This document shows, piece by piece, positions 25,655 through 34,079 of a stretch of 64,000 nt of DNA (its first letter is position 1; each line of letters opens with the position of its first letter). The notes beneath the pieces are model-generated. The model saw nothing but the letters and a program-made list of their open reading frames with translations. It was not told the origin of the DNA and made no database searches. Made by a program: the position numbers and the translations under genes. This DNA is from an uncultured Eubacteriales bacterium (GTDB lineage: Bacteria > Bacillota > Clostridia > Oscillospirales > Oscillospiraceae): NCBI GenBank assembly GCA_958402445.1, contig CATXTO010000003.1, positions 1-64,000 of the forward strand, given 5' to 3'.

Positions 25655-26689
25655 ATGGAGTTGGACCTGGTATGGGAGAGGGCCGCCTGGGAGGAAGCTC
25701 TGGCGGACCTGCGCGCCGGCGATATCATTCCGGCAGAGGAGTTTTTAGCGCTGCTGGGACAGGCCGGCGACCAAGAGGCCGAGGAAGCGGCCCTGGCGTT
25801 GGAGGCCCGGGGCGTGAGTCTGGACGTAACCCATTTGCCCGCAGCCTGGGGCCCTGCCGCCATGAAGGACCGGCTGGCCAGGGAGGCGGAGCTCATTCGG
25901 ATGGGCGCTATGCCGGGCGGCCTGGCGGACGGCGACCCCCTGGCGCTGTACTGGCAGGAGCTGGCGGCGCTTCCCACATGCACGGAAGAGCAGGCGCGGG
26001 CTCTGGCGCTCCAGGCCGAGGCCGGCGACGAGCGGGCGCAGCGGGCTCTGACCCAGGGACTGCTGTTTTTGGTGGCCGAGGAGGCAGAGGCCTTTGCGGG
26101 CCGGGGCGTCCTGCTGCTGGATTTGATGCAGGAGGCGGCCTTGAGTCTATGGCAGGCGGTTTTAGACCTGGACGGGGAGATCGGCTTGGACTGGGCCCGC
26201 CGGCGGGTCAGGCAGGCCATGGCCCGGACGGTGACGCTGCAATGGAAGGCTTCCGGGGATGGGGACCGGCTGCTGCAGGCCCTGCGGGCCTACCAGCAGG
26301 CGGATCGGCGACTGCTGGAGCAGTTGGGGCGGAACCCCACCAGGCAGGAGCTGGCGGCTGCACTGCATAGGACCGTCCCGGAGGTGGAGGCCCTGGAAAA
26401 GCTGCTGCGGGAGGCCGCCGCATCACAGCGCCGGGTATCCCGGCGGGAGCCGTCGGAGGATGAGCCGGTGGAGGAAACCGCCGCCTTTCAGCTGCACAGT
26501 CAGGTCTCGGCCCTGCTGGACCGGCTGGAACCCCTGGACCGGCGTATTCTCACGCTGCGGTTTGGTCTGGAGGGAAGACGGCCTTGGACCCCCGAGGAAA
26601 CTGCCCGGGAGCTGGGGTGCTCCGTTCCGGAAGTTCTGGAACGGGAGGCGGCGGCGCTTGCCTTACTTCGGACGCAACAGAGCGATTGA
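25655..26689 (+). CDS. Degenerate sigma-70 paralogue with region 1.1-like N-terminus
   Basis: A 344-residue protein that aligns with the SigA next door over regions 1.2 to 4. DPLALYWQELAALPTCTEEQ matches region 1.2, and GRGVLLLDLMQEAALSLWQA (~150-170) keeps the region 2.2 core-binding pattern. The melting segment, however, is reduced to LDGEIGLDWARRRVRQAM, without the aromatic FSTYATxWI residues, and the region 4 recognition helix reads CSVPEVLEREAAALALLR, having lost the SKERVRQVE DNA contacts. Residues 14-60 (LRAGDIIPAEEFLALLG, EARGVSLDV) look like a sigma region 1.1, which SigA here lacks. Expected outcome (inference): it binds core polymerase but does not recognise promoters like SigA, so it may compete with, tune or assist SigA. 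It lies 44 bp after sigA with AAAGGATGACCTAAA before ATG, so is likely co-transcribed. Confidence 0.8.
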   Translation: MELDLVWERAAWEEALADLRAGDIIPAEEFLALLGQAGDQEAEEAALALEARGVSLDVTHLPAAWGPAAMKDRLAREAELIRMGAMPGGLADGDPLALYWQELAALPTCTEEQARALALQAEAGDERAQRALTQGLLFLVAEEAEAFAGRGVLLLDLMQEAALSLWQAVLDLDGEIGLDWARRRVRQAMARTVTLQWKASGDGDRLLQALRAYQQADRRLLEQLGRNPTRQELAAALHRTVPEVEALEKLLREAAASQRRVSRREPSEDEPVEETAAFQLHSQVSALLDRLEPLDRRILTLRFGLEGRRPWTPEETARELGCSVPEVLEREAAALALLRTQQSD

Positions 26690-26714
26690 CAAACGAGGCA
26701 AGATGTAATAAAAT
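26686..26714 (+). promoter_or_regulatory. Sigma-A promoter of acpP
   Basis: Perfect TTGACA, 17 bases, TAAAAT. The -35 overlaps the stop codon of the upstream gene. Confidence 0.85.
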
Positions 26715-26777
26715 AGTCACCACGGCAGAGAGAATCAGGGTGTGGATATCCCGAGTACCTGTTTGGAGGAATATAAG

Positions 26778-26999
26778 ATGTTTGAGAAAATAGTGGAATA
26801 CGCTTCCCGGCAGCTGGAGATTCCCGTGGATGAAATCACCCGGGATACCACGTTTGAGAGCCTGGGCATTGACTCCTTGGATATTGTGGAGATGACCATG
26901 GATTTTGAGGCGGAGCTGGGCGTGGATTTGGACATGGAAGGCGCCAAAATCACCACATTCGGCGAATTAGCAGACTATATTGAGGACAAGCTGAACTAA
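26778..26999 (+). CDS. acpP: Acyl carrier protein
   Basis: A 73-residue ACP. FESLGIDSLDIVEMTMDFE contains the DSL motif whose Ser (near residue 36) receives the phosphopantetheine arm, and the protein is strongly acidic with the expected four-helix pattern ending in FGELADYIEDKLN. ATG 26778 follows TTGGAGGAATATAAG; a longer in-frame opening at 26742 lies before the ribosome site. It carries acyl chains in fatty-acid synthesis, but no fab genes are adjacent; it has its own strong promoter. Confidence 0.94.
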   Translation: MFEKIVEYASRQLEIPVDEITRDTTFESLGIDSLDIVEMTMDFEAELGVDLDMEGAKITTFGELADYIEDKLN

Positions 27000-27032
27000 A
27001 GCTGTGCTGAATCAAATATCCTTGTTATGGGC

Positions 27033-27336
27033 GGACCGGCTTATAACAAGGTCGCACTAGTCGGGGAGTTAGCGGTGCCCTGTAACCTGCAACCCGCTAT
27101 AGCAGGGATGAATCCCCACACCCGGGCCAGTCACAATACCGTCCGGCCGGCGTAAGCGGCGCTGAAGAACCGGTCTTGCGCAACGAGATCCCGTGAACCA
27201 TGTCAGGTGGGGAACCAAGCAGCATTAAGCGGATCGTCTTGTGTGCCGCGAGGTTGCCGTTTCCGAGCTGGCTGCGTCGGTATCGGGTGTTGTGCTGGTT
27301 CAAATGTGGGTGTGCGATCTTGTTATGAGCCGGTCT
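27033..27336 (+). ncRNA. ffs: Signal recognition particle RNA (large Firmicutes type)
   Basis: The region folds end to end: GACCGGCTTATAACAAG at 27034-27050 pairs with CTTGTTATGAGCCGGTC near 27319-27335. The conserved Ffh-binding helix is at about 27193-27230, with GTGAACCATGTCAGG, a GGAA tetraloop closed by TGG/CCA, and AAGCAGCATTAAG. The length of about 300 bases indicates the form with Alu domain found in Bacillus and Clostridia. The location directly before dnaX is the usual one. It is the RNA scaffold for Ffh in co-translational targeting. A short GTCCC/GGGAC hairpin and TGTTT at 27343-27361 may end the RNA. Exact ends are estimated. Confidence 0.93.
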
Positions 27337-27382
27337 ATGCGCGTCCCCTGCGGGACTGTTTCCAGCTCCAGGAGGTGAGTCC

Positions 27383-28990
27383 GTGTATCAGGCACTCTAT
27401 CGAAAATATCGGCCCCAGACCTTTGACGAGGTGGTGGGGCAGACGGGCGTCACCCAGACGCTCAAGGCGCAGCTCCAGTCCGGTCGGCTGAGCCACGCCT
27501 ATTTGTTCACCGGTTCCCGGGGAACGGGAAAAACAAGCTGCGCCAAAATTTTAGCCAAGGCTGTGAACTGCCTGTCCCCAGTGGACGGCAACCCCTGCAA
27601 CCGGTGCAGCGCCTGCCACAGCATTGACGCTGGCGCCTGCATGGACGTTTTGGAGATCGACGCCGCCTCCAACAACGGGGTGGACAACGTCCGGGACCTA
27701 CGGGACGACGCGATTTACACGCCTGCGGAGGTGCGCACCCGGGTGTATATCATCGACGAGGTGCATATGCTGTCCCTATCGGCATTCAACGCCCTGCTGA
27801 AAATTATTGAGGAGCCGCCGGCGCACCTGCTCTTTATCCTGGCCACCACGGAGCTGCACAAGGTACCCGCTACGATTTTGTCTCGGTGCCAGCGCTTTGC
27901 ATTTCGGCGCTTATCCCCGGAGGATGTAGCCCGGCGCGTTCTTGACGTGGCAAGCCGGGAGGGCATTGCTCTGATGCCGGAGGCCGCGCAGCTTTTGGCC
28001 CGGCTTGCGGACGGCGCTCTGCGGGACGGTCTGAGTCTTTTGGACCAGTGCGCGTCCGCAACAGCGGGCCCCGTGACGGCTGAGGCTGTGTATCAGTGCC
28101 TGGGCATCGCCGGGGAACGAACGGCCGCGGCGTTTCTGACTGCGGCGGCGGACCGGGACCCCAAGAAAGCTTTGGAGCTGTTCGACCGGCTCTATGCCGA
28201 CGGAAAGGACGTGGGGGCACTGCTGGACGAGCTGTGCGCCCTGACCCGGGACTTGCTGGTCTTGAAAACCGCGCCCAAGTCGGGCGTGGCCATGCTCTCC
28301 GGCATCTGTACGGATGCGGAGGTTTTGGCGCTACAAACCCGGTTCGTCCCGGCGGAGCTGGTCCGGATGCTCCGGGTCCTGCAGAAGACCATAGCAGGCT
28401 TTACCCGCAGCGGCAGCCGCCGGATGGATGGAGAGCTGTGCCTGCTGGAATTGTGCGAGCCGTCCCTGGCCCTGGACGTCCAGGCGCTGGATGCCAGGCT
28501 GAGCCGCTTAGAGGACTTGGCGGCAAGCGGGGCCGTTCAGGCAAAGGAGCCTGCCCGGGAGGCCGCCACACCGCCGGAAACCAGCGACCTGCCCTGGGAA
28601 CCGGAGCGACCTCAGCCGGAGGACAAGGACGCGCCACCAGAGCCAGCGGCGGCAGAGTCGCCGCCCATGGGCTTCTGGATAGAGCTGGCGGAAAAGATCC
28701 GGGCGGAGTTGCGCCCTCCCCTCAGCGGTTTTTTTGCGCCCAATGGGCCGGTGGAGGGAAAAGTGGAGGGTGAGCTTTTGGAGCTTCGCTGCGCCAATGC
28801 CTTTACCCGGCAGATGATCGATAAGCCGGAGGTCCTGGAGCTGGTGAGCCGGCAGGCGGCTGCTCTGATGGGCAGGAAGCTGACCGTCCGGGCGACAGAC
28901 CGGCAGGCAAGTCCGGCGTCCAATGAGAACCTGCAACAGCTTTTGGAGTTTGGCAGGGCCCATGGCGACATTGTGAAAATCAAAACCTAA
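27383..28990 (+). CDS. dnaX: DNA polymerase III subunits gamma/tau
   Basis: A 535-residue clamp-loader ATPase. YQALYRKYRPQTFDEVVGQ opens the AAA+ domain, FTGSRGTGKTSCAK (~41) is Walker A, the zinc module is CLSPVDGNPCNRCSACHSID (~63-82), IIDEVHMLSLSAFNALLK (~117) is the DExx/sensor stretch and ILSRCQRFAFRRL the sensor region. The C-terminal third is the Pro/Glu-rich tau linker and polymerase-binding domain. The start is GTG 27383 behind CAGGAGGTGAGTCC. I see no A-rich frameshift slip site. It is followed by ybaB and recR in the standard recombination/replication cluster. Confidence 0.97.
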   Translation: MYQALYRKYRPQTFDEVVGQTGVTQTLKAQLQSGRLSHAYLFTGSRGTGKTSCAKILAKAVNCLSPVDGNPCNRCSACHSIDAGACMDVLEIDAASNNGVDNVRDLRDDAIYTPAEVRTRVYIIDEVHMLSLSAFNALLKIIEEPPAHLLFILATTELHKVPATILSRCQRFAFRRLSPEDVARRVLDVASREGIALMPEAAQLLARLADGALRDGLSLLDQCASATAGPVTAEAVYQCLGIAGERTAAAFLTAAADRDPKKALELFDRLYADGKDVGALLDELCALTRDLLVLKTAPKSGVAMLSGICTDAEVLALQTRFVPAELVRMLRVLQKTIAGFTRSGSRRMDGELCLLELCEPSLALDVQALDARLSRLEDLAASGAVQAKEPAREAATPPETSDLPWEPERPQPEDKDAPPEPAAAESPPMGFWIELAEKIRAELRPPLSGFFAPNGPVEGKVEGELLELRCANAFTRQMIDKPEVLELVSRQAAALMGRKLTVRATDRQASPASNENLQQLLEFGRAHGDIVKIKT

Positions 28991-29019
28991 TCAAAACCGG
29001 AAAGTAAGGAGAATGGACA

Positions 29020-29367
29020 ATGGCGAAAGGCGGATTTCGTGGCGGCCCCATGGGCGGAATGAATCAGCAGGCCATGCTGAAGCAGGCCCAGAAGATGCAG
29101 CAGGAAATGCTGAAAATGCAGGAAGAGATGGAGAACAAGACCTACACCGCCTCGGCGGGCGGCGGTGTGGTGTCCGCTACGGTGAACGGCAGGCACGAGC
29201 TGGTGAGCCTGGCGGTTCAGCCGGAGGCGGTGGACCCGGAGGATGTGGAGATGCTGCAGGACCTGATTGTGGCCGCCGTGAACGAGGCCATGCGCACGGC
29301 GGACGCCGAGGCCTCCAACAATATGTCCAAGCTCACCGGCGGCTTGAATCTAGGGGGCCTGTTTTAA
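29020..29367 (+). CDS. ybaB: YbaB/EbfC family nucleoid-associated protein
   Basis: A 115-residue small DNA-binding protein. The Met/Gln-rich coiled coil QAMLKQAQKMQQEMLKMQEE (~19-38) and the strand TYTASAGGGVVSATVNGRHE (~43-62) are typical of YbaB, which forms a tweezer-like dimer. DVEMLQDLIVAAVNEAMRTA is the C-terminal helix. The gene lies between dnaX and recR, its standard neighbours, and the recR start follows only 3 bp after its stop. AGTAAGGAGAATGGACA precedes the ATG. Confidence 0.96.
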   Translation: MAKGGFRGGPMGGMNQQAMLKQAQKMQQEMLKMQEEMENKTYTASAGGGVVSATVNGRHELVSLAVQPEAVDPEDVEMLQDLIVAAVNEAMRTADAEASNNMSKLTGGLNLGGLF

Positions 29368-29370
29368 GCC

Positions 29371-29970
29371 ATGCAGTATTTTCCCGCCGCTCTGGAGCGG
29401 CTGACGGAGCAGTTTGGCAAGCTGCCGGGCATCGGCAGCAAAACCGCCCAGCGCCTGGCGTTTTTCGTATTGTCCATGCCGGATGCTGAGGGTCAGGCCT
29501 TTGCGGACGCCATTCTGGAGGCAAAGCACAGCGTGAAGACCTGCCCCGTGTGCCAGAATCTGACGGACCAGGCGCTGTGTCCCATCTGCTCGGACGAACG
29601 CCGGGACCAAGGGCTCATCTGCGTGGTGGCGGAGCCAAAGGATGTCGTCGCCATGGAGCGGGCCCGGGAATACCACGGGGTCTACCATGTGCTCCACGGC
29701 GTCATCTCCCCGCTGAACCATATGGGGCCCGACGATATCCGAATCCGGGAGCTTCTGGAGCGGGTGGGACAGGGCGACGTGCGGGAGGTCATCATGGCCA
29801 CCAATCCGGACACGGAGGGGGAGGCCACGGCTATGTACCTGTCCCGGCTGCTCCGGCCCATGGAGCTCCGGGTGACCCGCCTGGCCTACGGCATTCCCGT
29901 GGGCAGCCAGTTGGAATACGCCGACGAGGTGACGCTCCTGCGGGCCCTGGAGGGAAGACGCGAAATATAG
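29371..29970 (+). CDS. recR: Recombination mediator RecR
   Basis: A 199-residue RecR that helps load RecA onto single-stranded DNA with RecO/RecF. It has an N-terminal helix-hairpin-helix (GKLPGIGSKTAQRLAFF, ~15-31), the four-Cys zinc motif in CPVCQNLTDQALCPICSD (~56-73), a TOPRIM domain with VVAEPKDVVAME (~83) and the DD-type TNPDTEGEATAMYLSRLL (~150), and the C-terminal Walker B-like VTRLAYGIPVGSQLEYAD. Length is standard. Last gene of the dnaX operon, followed by a terminator. Confidence 0.98.
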   Translation: MQYFPAALERLTEQFGKLPGIGSKTAQRLAFFVLSMPDAEGQAFADAILEAKHSVKTCPVCQNLTDQALCPICSDERRDQGLICVVAEPKDVVAMERAREYHGVYHVLHGVISPLNHMGPDDIRIRELLERVGQGDVREVIMATNPDTEGEATAMYLSRLLRPMELRVTRLAYGIPVGSQLEYADEVTLLRALEGRREI

Positions 29971-29972
29971 GA

Positions 29973-30013
29973 AAGCGCCGCGGCATGGAAACCCATGCCG
30001 CGGCGCTTTTTTC
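29973..30013 (+). terminator. dnaX operon terminator
   Basis: AAGCGCCGCGGCATG pairs with CATGCCGCGGCGCTT and runs into TTTTTTC. Confidence 0.92.
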
Positions 30014-30057
30014 TTGTCAGTGAGGAGGAGTTCTGTAATTAAACCTGGATAGGGCGC

Positions 30058-30936
30058 TTAGAACCCCTTTTCAGGCTTTTTTTCCACGGGAATCCAGATC
30101 TCACAAAAGCTTTGGCTGTTTTCGGAATACAACTCAAAGTCCGTATCGTCCAGCATATTGTACCCGGAGCTGGGCAGAAACTCCCGCATGATTCGATTCC
30201 AGGTCTCTCCAACGCAGGTTCCATCCGTTCCCACGCAGGAAAATACGGCCCATAGCGTCGGCTTCACGTCCCAAACACGGTATCCCTCCGGAACGGTCCC
30301 GCCGTCGTATTCCATGCCAATACCATAATCGAACTGCGTACTCTCTTTTGAAATCGGAGCGCATACGCTGTAGATGTCGTGCTTTTTTGTGTTCCGCCGC
30401 AGTACATCAAAGACCCCGTTTGCGCGGCTTTCATCCCAAAAGTCGGGTATTTCTGTATTCCCCTCTTCGGTCATCGACTCATTCCGAAACGCCTGCACCT
30501 TTGCCAGCAGCCGAAACGGCGCCTTTTCTACAATTTTGTACTCCATAACAGTACCGCCTTCCAATTTGATTTTAATCACGAGACGGTTGAAGGATTGCAG
30601 CTGAATGCCCGGACGTTTTGCCACTTGGGGGGATACCCCGTGGAATCTGGAAAAGGCCTTGGCAAAGCTCTCGGGGGACTCATAGCCGTACTTATAGGCA
30701 ATATCGATGACCTTCTGACTGGACAGCGCTAGCTCCTGACCTGCCATGGAAAGCCTTCGATTTCGAATATACTCATTTGCCGTCATACCGGTCATCATGC
30801 TGAACATCCTGTGGAAATGATAGTTTGACAGATTTACCTGCCTTGCTGCGTCCTCATAGCTGATTTTTTCCAGTATGTTCTTCTCCATATATTCAATTGC
30901 CTTTTGTATGCTTTGGATGCAATCTATGTTCCTCAC
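30058..30936 (-). CDS. AraC-family regulator with GyrI-like effector domain
   Basis: A roughly 290-residue transcription regulator. The N-terminal half is an AraC/XylS HTH: SYEDAARQVNLSNYHFHRMF (~24-43) and the second helix pair IDIAYKYGYESPESFAKAFS (~77-96) with HGVSPQVA. From about residue 118 (MEYKIVEKAPFRLLAKVQAF) a GyrI-like/AraC-effector-binding domain follows, as in Rob/BmrR-type sensors of small hydrophobic molecules. The open frame begins with GTG 30936, but that codon lies inside GAGGTGAGG and only about five bases after the predicted transcription start; a non-canonical ATA at 30927 has better spacing. No partner gene indicates its regulon. Confidence 0.9.
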   Translation of the reverse strand: MRNIDCIQSIQKAIEYMEKNILEKISYEDAARQVNLSNYHFHRMFSMMTGMTANEYIRNRRLSMAGQELALSSQKVIDIAYKYGYESPESFAKAFSRFHGVSPQVAKRPGIQLQSFNRLVIKIKLEGGTVMEYKIVEKAPFRLLAKVQAFRNESMTEEGNTEIPDFWDESRANGVFDVLRRNTKKHDIYSVCAPISKESTQFDYGIGMEYDGGTVPEGYRVWDVKPTLWAVFSCVGTDGTCVGETWNRIMREFLPSSGYNMLDDTDFELYSENSQSFCEIWIPVEKKPEKGF

Positions 30937-30947
30937 CTCGCGTTCCT

Positions 30948-30976
30948 ATTGTAAGGCATTTTCCGGCTTTTGTCCT
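30948..30976 (-). promoter_or_regulatory. Candidate promoter of the AraC-family gene
   Basis: On the minus strand AGGACA, 17 bases, TACAAT. Confidence 0.6.
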
Positions 30977-31046
30977 AGCCCAGCTTGCTCGTTTCTGTCC
31001 AGATTGACCCTTGTTATGTTTTAGGGAGATTCCAAACAAGTTTTTG

Positions 31047-31093
31047 TTGGGGCGTGCTTCGCACGCCCGCGGGTGACCGCAGGTCGCCCGTAC
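31047..31093. repeat. Single double-hairpin repeat, GTGC+GACC type
   Basis: GGGGCGTGC-TTC-GCACGCCC is followed by GGGTGACC-GCA-GGTCGCCC and GTAC; a diverged copy of the family described at 6-163. Confidence 0.8.
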
Positions 31094-31119
31094 ATTCATT
31101 GTCAAATATCGCAATTAAC

Positions 31120-31533
31120 TCAATGAATCTTAAAAAAGGCGGTGCATCCTATCTCTGCGGCCGATTGGAATCCCAGCGATTGATAAAAACCAATTGTCTT
31201 GGGGGTGCTGTCGGTCATCAGTACCATTTGATAGACGTGCTCATATATCTTTATCATTTGTTTGACCAGAGCGCTACCGACTCCGCGGCGTTGGTAGTCC
31301 GGCAGAACCAAAATGTCCTGCAGGTAGACAATGGAGGCGCCGTCGCCCACAGCTCGGGCGATACCAACCAGCTTTTCTTCGTCATATGCCGCCAGAGTTT
31401 TTAGGGAATGTGCAAACGCATCCGGAAGCAAAGACGGGGTCCCCGTATAATTTGTCCAGCCTACAGATTGATACAAAGTGAAAATCTCTGCCGCCTTGAA
31501 GTTATGATACTCTTTGATTACGATGTCAGGCAT
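31120..31533 (-). CDS. GNAT acetyltransferase
   Basis: A 137-residue GNAT protein. VGIARAVGDGASIVYLQDIL (~56-75) gives strands 3-4, VLPDYQRRGVGSALVKQMI (~76-94) is the acetyl-CoA loop QRRGVG, and MTDSTPKTIGFYQSLGFQSA (~106-125) is the conserved C-terminal helix and turn. The short GWTNYTGTPSLLPDAF N-terminal segment resembles the YhbS/ArgA-like subfamily seen in many Firmicutes. Substrate unknown. The gene is single, minus strand, with GGAGGAAG before ATG. Confidence 0.9.
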   Translation of the reverse strand: MPDIVIKEYHNFKAAEIFTLYQSVGWTNYTGTPSLLPDAFAHSLKTLAAYDEEKLVGIARAVGDGASIVYLQDILVLPDYQRRGVGSALVKQMIKIYEHVYQMVLMTDSTPKTIGFYQSLGFQSAAEIGCTAFFKIH

Positions 31534-31607
31534 ATTTCTTCCTCCAACTGAAAAAATCGCAGATTTCCGAAAACGGATGTAAAATCGGGTTGTGTAGCTT
31601 TCAAAAG

Positions 31608-32330
31608 CTACGCGTTTCTCCCGGCGTCAAGCAGGTCCTGCACGACGGCGCCTGCCAGTAGGAAGCCCGCCACGGGAGGAACCCAGGAGACCGAGGCGGG
31701 GATGCTCCTGCGGCCTGGCGGGGGCGATTCCAGAGGGAGGGGAGTGAGCGGCTCCTCCGGACTGAAGACCACCCTGTGATGGAGAATGCCCCGGCTCCGC
31801 AGCTCCTTGCGCACCACCCGGGCCAAGGGGCAGTTTGTGGTGTCTGCAATATCTGTGACGGAAAATTGACTGGGGTCCAGCTTATTACCGGTGCCCAGCG
31901 CGCTGATACAGGGGATACTCAGATCGTGGGCGGTTTGAATCAAACTGAGCTTACAGGACACCAAGTCGATGGCGTCGATGATGGCGTCATACCGCACGTC
32001 AAAAAACCGGGCCTTGTCCTGCTCTGTGTACAGAAGACACAGAGGACAGACCCGACAGGTGGGATTGATATCCAAAATCCGCTCTGCCATGACCTGTGCC
32101 TTATCCCGGCCCAGGGTGGAGCGCAGGGCGCAGAGCTGCCGATTTAAATTGGACAGGCTCACTGTGTCGCTGTCCACCAGAGTCAGCGCACCCACGCCCG
32201 CTCGGGCCAGCGCCTCTGCGGCCCAGCTCCCCACGCCCCCCAGTCCAAAAACCGCCACATGGGCTTGGGAGAGCCGATTCAATGCCTCGCTGCCTAGGGC
32301 CATTTCCGTTCGAATCGTAAAGTCTTGCAT
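31608..32330 (-). CDS. tcdA: tRNA threonylcarbamoyladenosine dehydratase
   Basis: A 240-residue ThiF/E1-like enzyme that cyclises t6A37 to ct6A in ANN-decoding tRNAs with ATP. VFGLGGVGSWAAEALARAGV (~27-46) is the nucleotide-binding loop, TLVDSDTVSLSNLNRQL (~51-67) the ATP/Mg block with Arg, and DAIIDAIDLVSCKLSLIQTA (~112-131) the adenylation region with its acidic residues; PLARVVRKELRSRGI follows. The start ATG 32330 (QDFTIRTEMALGSEALNRL) matches the family's usual N-terminus; a longer in-frame opening runs back through the upstream terminator. It lies after the foldase gene but a terminator separates them. Confidence 0.95.
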   Translation of the reverse strand: MQDFTIRTEMALGSEALNRLSQAHVAVFGLGGVGSWAAEALARAGVGALTLVDSDTVSLSNLNRQLCALRSTLGRDKAQVMAERILDINPTCRVCPLCLLYTEQDKARFFDVRYDAIIDAIDLVSCKLSLIQTAHDLSIPCISALGTGNKLDPSQFSVTDIADTTNCPLARVVRKELRSRGILHHRVVFSPEEPLTPLPLESPPPGRRSIPASVSWVPPVAGFLLAGAVVQDLLDAGRNA

Positions 32331-32378
32331 TTTTCCACCCTTTCTCTGCTTGGGCCGTCGTAGAAACAGAAGGGAAAA

Positions 32379-32421
32379 GGCCGCCGCGGAACACCGAAGC
32401 CCGGTGCCATCCGCGGCGGCC
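32379..32421 (-). terminator. Terminator of the parvulin foldase gene
   Basis: GGCCGCCGCGGA pairs with TCCGCGGCGGCC, followed on the minus strand by TTTTCCC. Confidence 0.8.
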
Positions 32422-32436
32422 ATTCCATTTATAAGC

Positions 32437-34014
32437 TTAAGATTGAGAACTGGAGTTCGAACCGACCTTGATGTTGGTGTGCACACGCCGCAGGCCGGCG
32501 GCGCCCTCCGTGCTCGTCACCGCTCCCGTGACGGATTCATACCAGCTGTTGTAATCCCGATTCACCAGATCGGCGACAACCATTGCGTCCCGATAGTTGT
32601 ATTGCCCGTTGCCCACAAAGTAAATCAGGTGACAGCCGTAATCCGTCTCCACGATGCCAACGTCTCCGCTCTTTCTGGTCCCATCGAAAATCCAGTTATT
32701 GAAGGTCTCCACCATCTGACCCGGCGTGATATCCTCATACAGGCCGCCGTTTTCCTTGGAACCAGCGTCCTCCGTGTACTTTTCGGCCAGGGTGGCAAAG
32801 TTGTCCTCTGTAGGATCCTTTTCAAATTCAGCCTGAATTTCCTCGATCTTTGCCTTGGCCTGGTCCGCCGTGACCTCGTTCCCCTCCTCCTCTGAGGTGG
32901 AGATGAGAATATGACGGACATTCACGGTGGGCGTCTTGCTGTTGTCGTTGGAGTCCAGGAACATGGCCACATAGTAACCGCCGTTGTCCTTGGCAGCTAC
33001 ATAGGTGGTGTCGCCGTTCTGCCGGTCCTCCGCGACAACCCATTCCTTCAGCTCTTCCACCAGCTTGTCCCGCAGGGTGTCTTTGTACAGGGTGCTGTCG
33101 GCGGTCTTGTCCTTATCTGTCTTTCCACTGAGCTTGTCGGCCGCGACCTGGAACTGGGCTTCCTCGCCCTTCGTGGTCTCCGCCATCTCCTTGGCGGCGG
33201 CCTCCGCCTCCTTCAGCGCTGCGGCGGTCTCCTCGTCCGTGTGCGTGGTGGCGTCGGTGTTTTCATAGTAAGCGTCGGGCTTAATCAGATAATAGCGATA
33301 GGAATAAGAGGTATATTTATTATAATCCTCTTCGCTGTGGGCGTCGATTTCCTCTTGGGTGTAATCCAGCCCTTCCCGATATTGAGAGGCGTAGGAGGTG
33401 GCCAGCTGTTTGATCGTCAGATATTGCTTATAGCTTTCCAAATCGCAGCCCCGGCCGAAAATGGCGCGGATATAGGCGGAATCGCTGGAGTAGCCGTACA
33501 TACCGGCGTAAATGTGCATATAACTCAGGTTGCTGTCGATGGCGGCCTGGTCGTCTTCCGTCAGGGTATAGCCCTGGGCGACGGCCTCGTCGTAGACGGC
33601 ATAGGTATCCTTGGCGGTATTCACCGCGTTCTCCAGAAAATAGTCGGCAAAGCTCTGGGTGTCGTTGTATGGTATATTATTCAGAGTCTTGTTTGGGTCG
33701 AGTAACATAGAGGTCATTTGACCATACATGTTGCGGAAGCTGTTCACCATATCCATGAAATAGTAATTCATCTCAGCAGTGGTGATCTTGTGCTCCCCAA
33801 CGGTCAGGGCAATCAAATTTCGCTCCAGCACACCAGTATTGACAACGGCGGAGACGATGATTCCCACCACCATTACGGCAACCAGGACGTAAAAGACGAT
33901 GGTCCAAATTTTGAGCTTTTTCGCTGCCTTTTCCTCTGGGGTCAGGCGGCGCTTGGGGCTGTCGGCGGATATAGCCTGCTCTTGCCGCAGCTTTTTTTGG
34001 CGTGATGCACTCAT
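32437..34014 (-). CDS. Membrane-anchored parvulin-type peptidyl-prolyl isomerase (PrsA/SurA-like)
   Basis: A 525-residue foldase. A cytosolic basic stretch (about residues 1-34, PKRRLTPEEKAAKKLK) precedes one membrane segment (WTIVFYVLVAVMVVGIIVSA, ~37-56); the rest is outside. EHKITTAEMNYYFMDMVNSF is the SurA-like N-domain. The PPIC domain begins VNVRHILISTSEEE (~387) and has the typical NFATLAEKYTEDAGSKENGG (~428) and YGCHLIYFVG (~482). Unlike PrsA it is not a lipoprotein: there is no lipobox Cys. It probably assists folding of exported proteins such as the PBP or the Rhs protein nearby. It has a strong promoter at 34080-34108. Confidence 0.9.
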   Translation of the reverse strand: MSASRQKKLRQEQAISADSPKRRLTPEEKAAKKLKIWTIVFYVLVAVMVVGIIVSAVVNTGVLERNLIALTVGEHKITTAEMNYYFMDMVNSFRNMYGQMTSMLLDPNKTLNNIPYNDTQSFADYFLENAVNTAKDTYAVYDEAVAQGYTLTEDDQAAIDSNLSYMHIYAGMYGYSSDSAYIRAIFGRGCDLESYKQYLTIKQLATSYASQYREGLDYTQEEIDAHSEEDYNKYTSYSYRYYLIKPDAYYENTDATTHTDEETAAALKEAEAAAKEMAETTKGEEAQFQVAADKLSGKTDKDKTADSTLYKDTLRDKLVEELKEWVVAEDRQNGDTTYVAAKDNGGYYVAMFLDSNDNSKTPTVNVRHILISTSEEEGNEVTADQAKAKIEEIQAEFEKDPTEDNFATLAEKYTEDAGSKENGGLYEDITPGQMVETFNNWIFDGTRKSGDVGIVETDYGCHLIYFVGNGQYNYRDAMVVADLVNRDYNSWYESVTGAVTSTEGAAGLRRVHTNIKVGSNSSSQS

Positions 34015-34079
34015 GGTTAATCAAATCCTCTCATTATCCTTGGAATGTTGCACACAGTGCCCCCGTATAGACGCAAGCT

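Noticed and set aside
27598..28990. Programmed frameshift in dnaX
   Set aside because: No A AAA AAG-type slip site with downstream stem was found, so only the full-length product is called.
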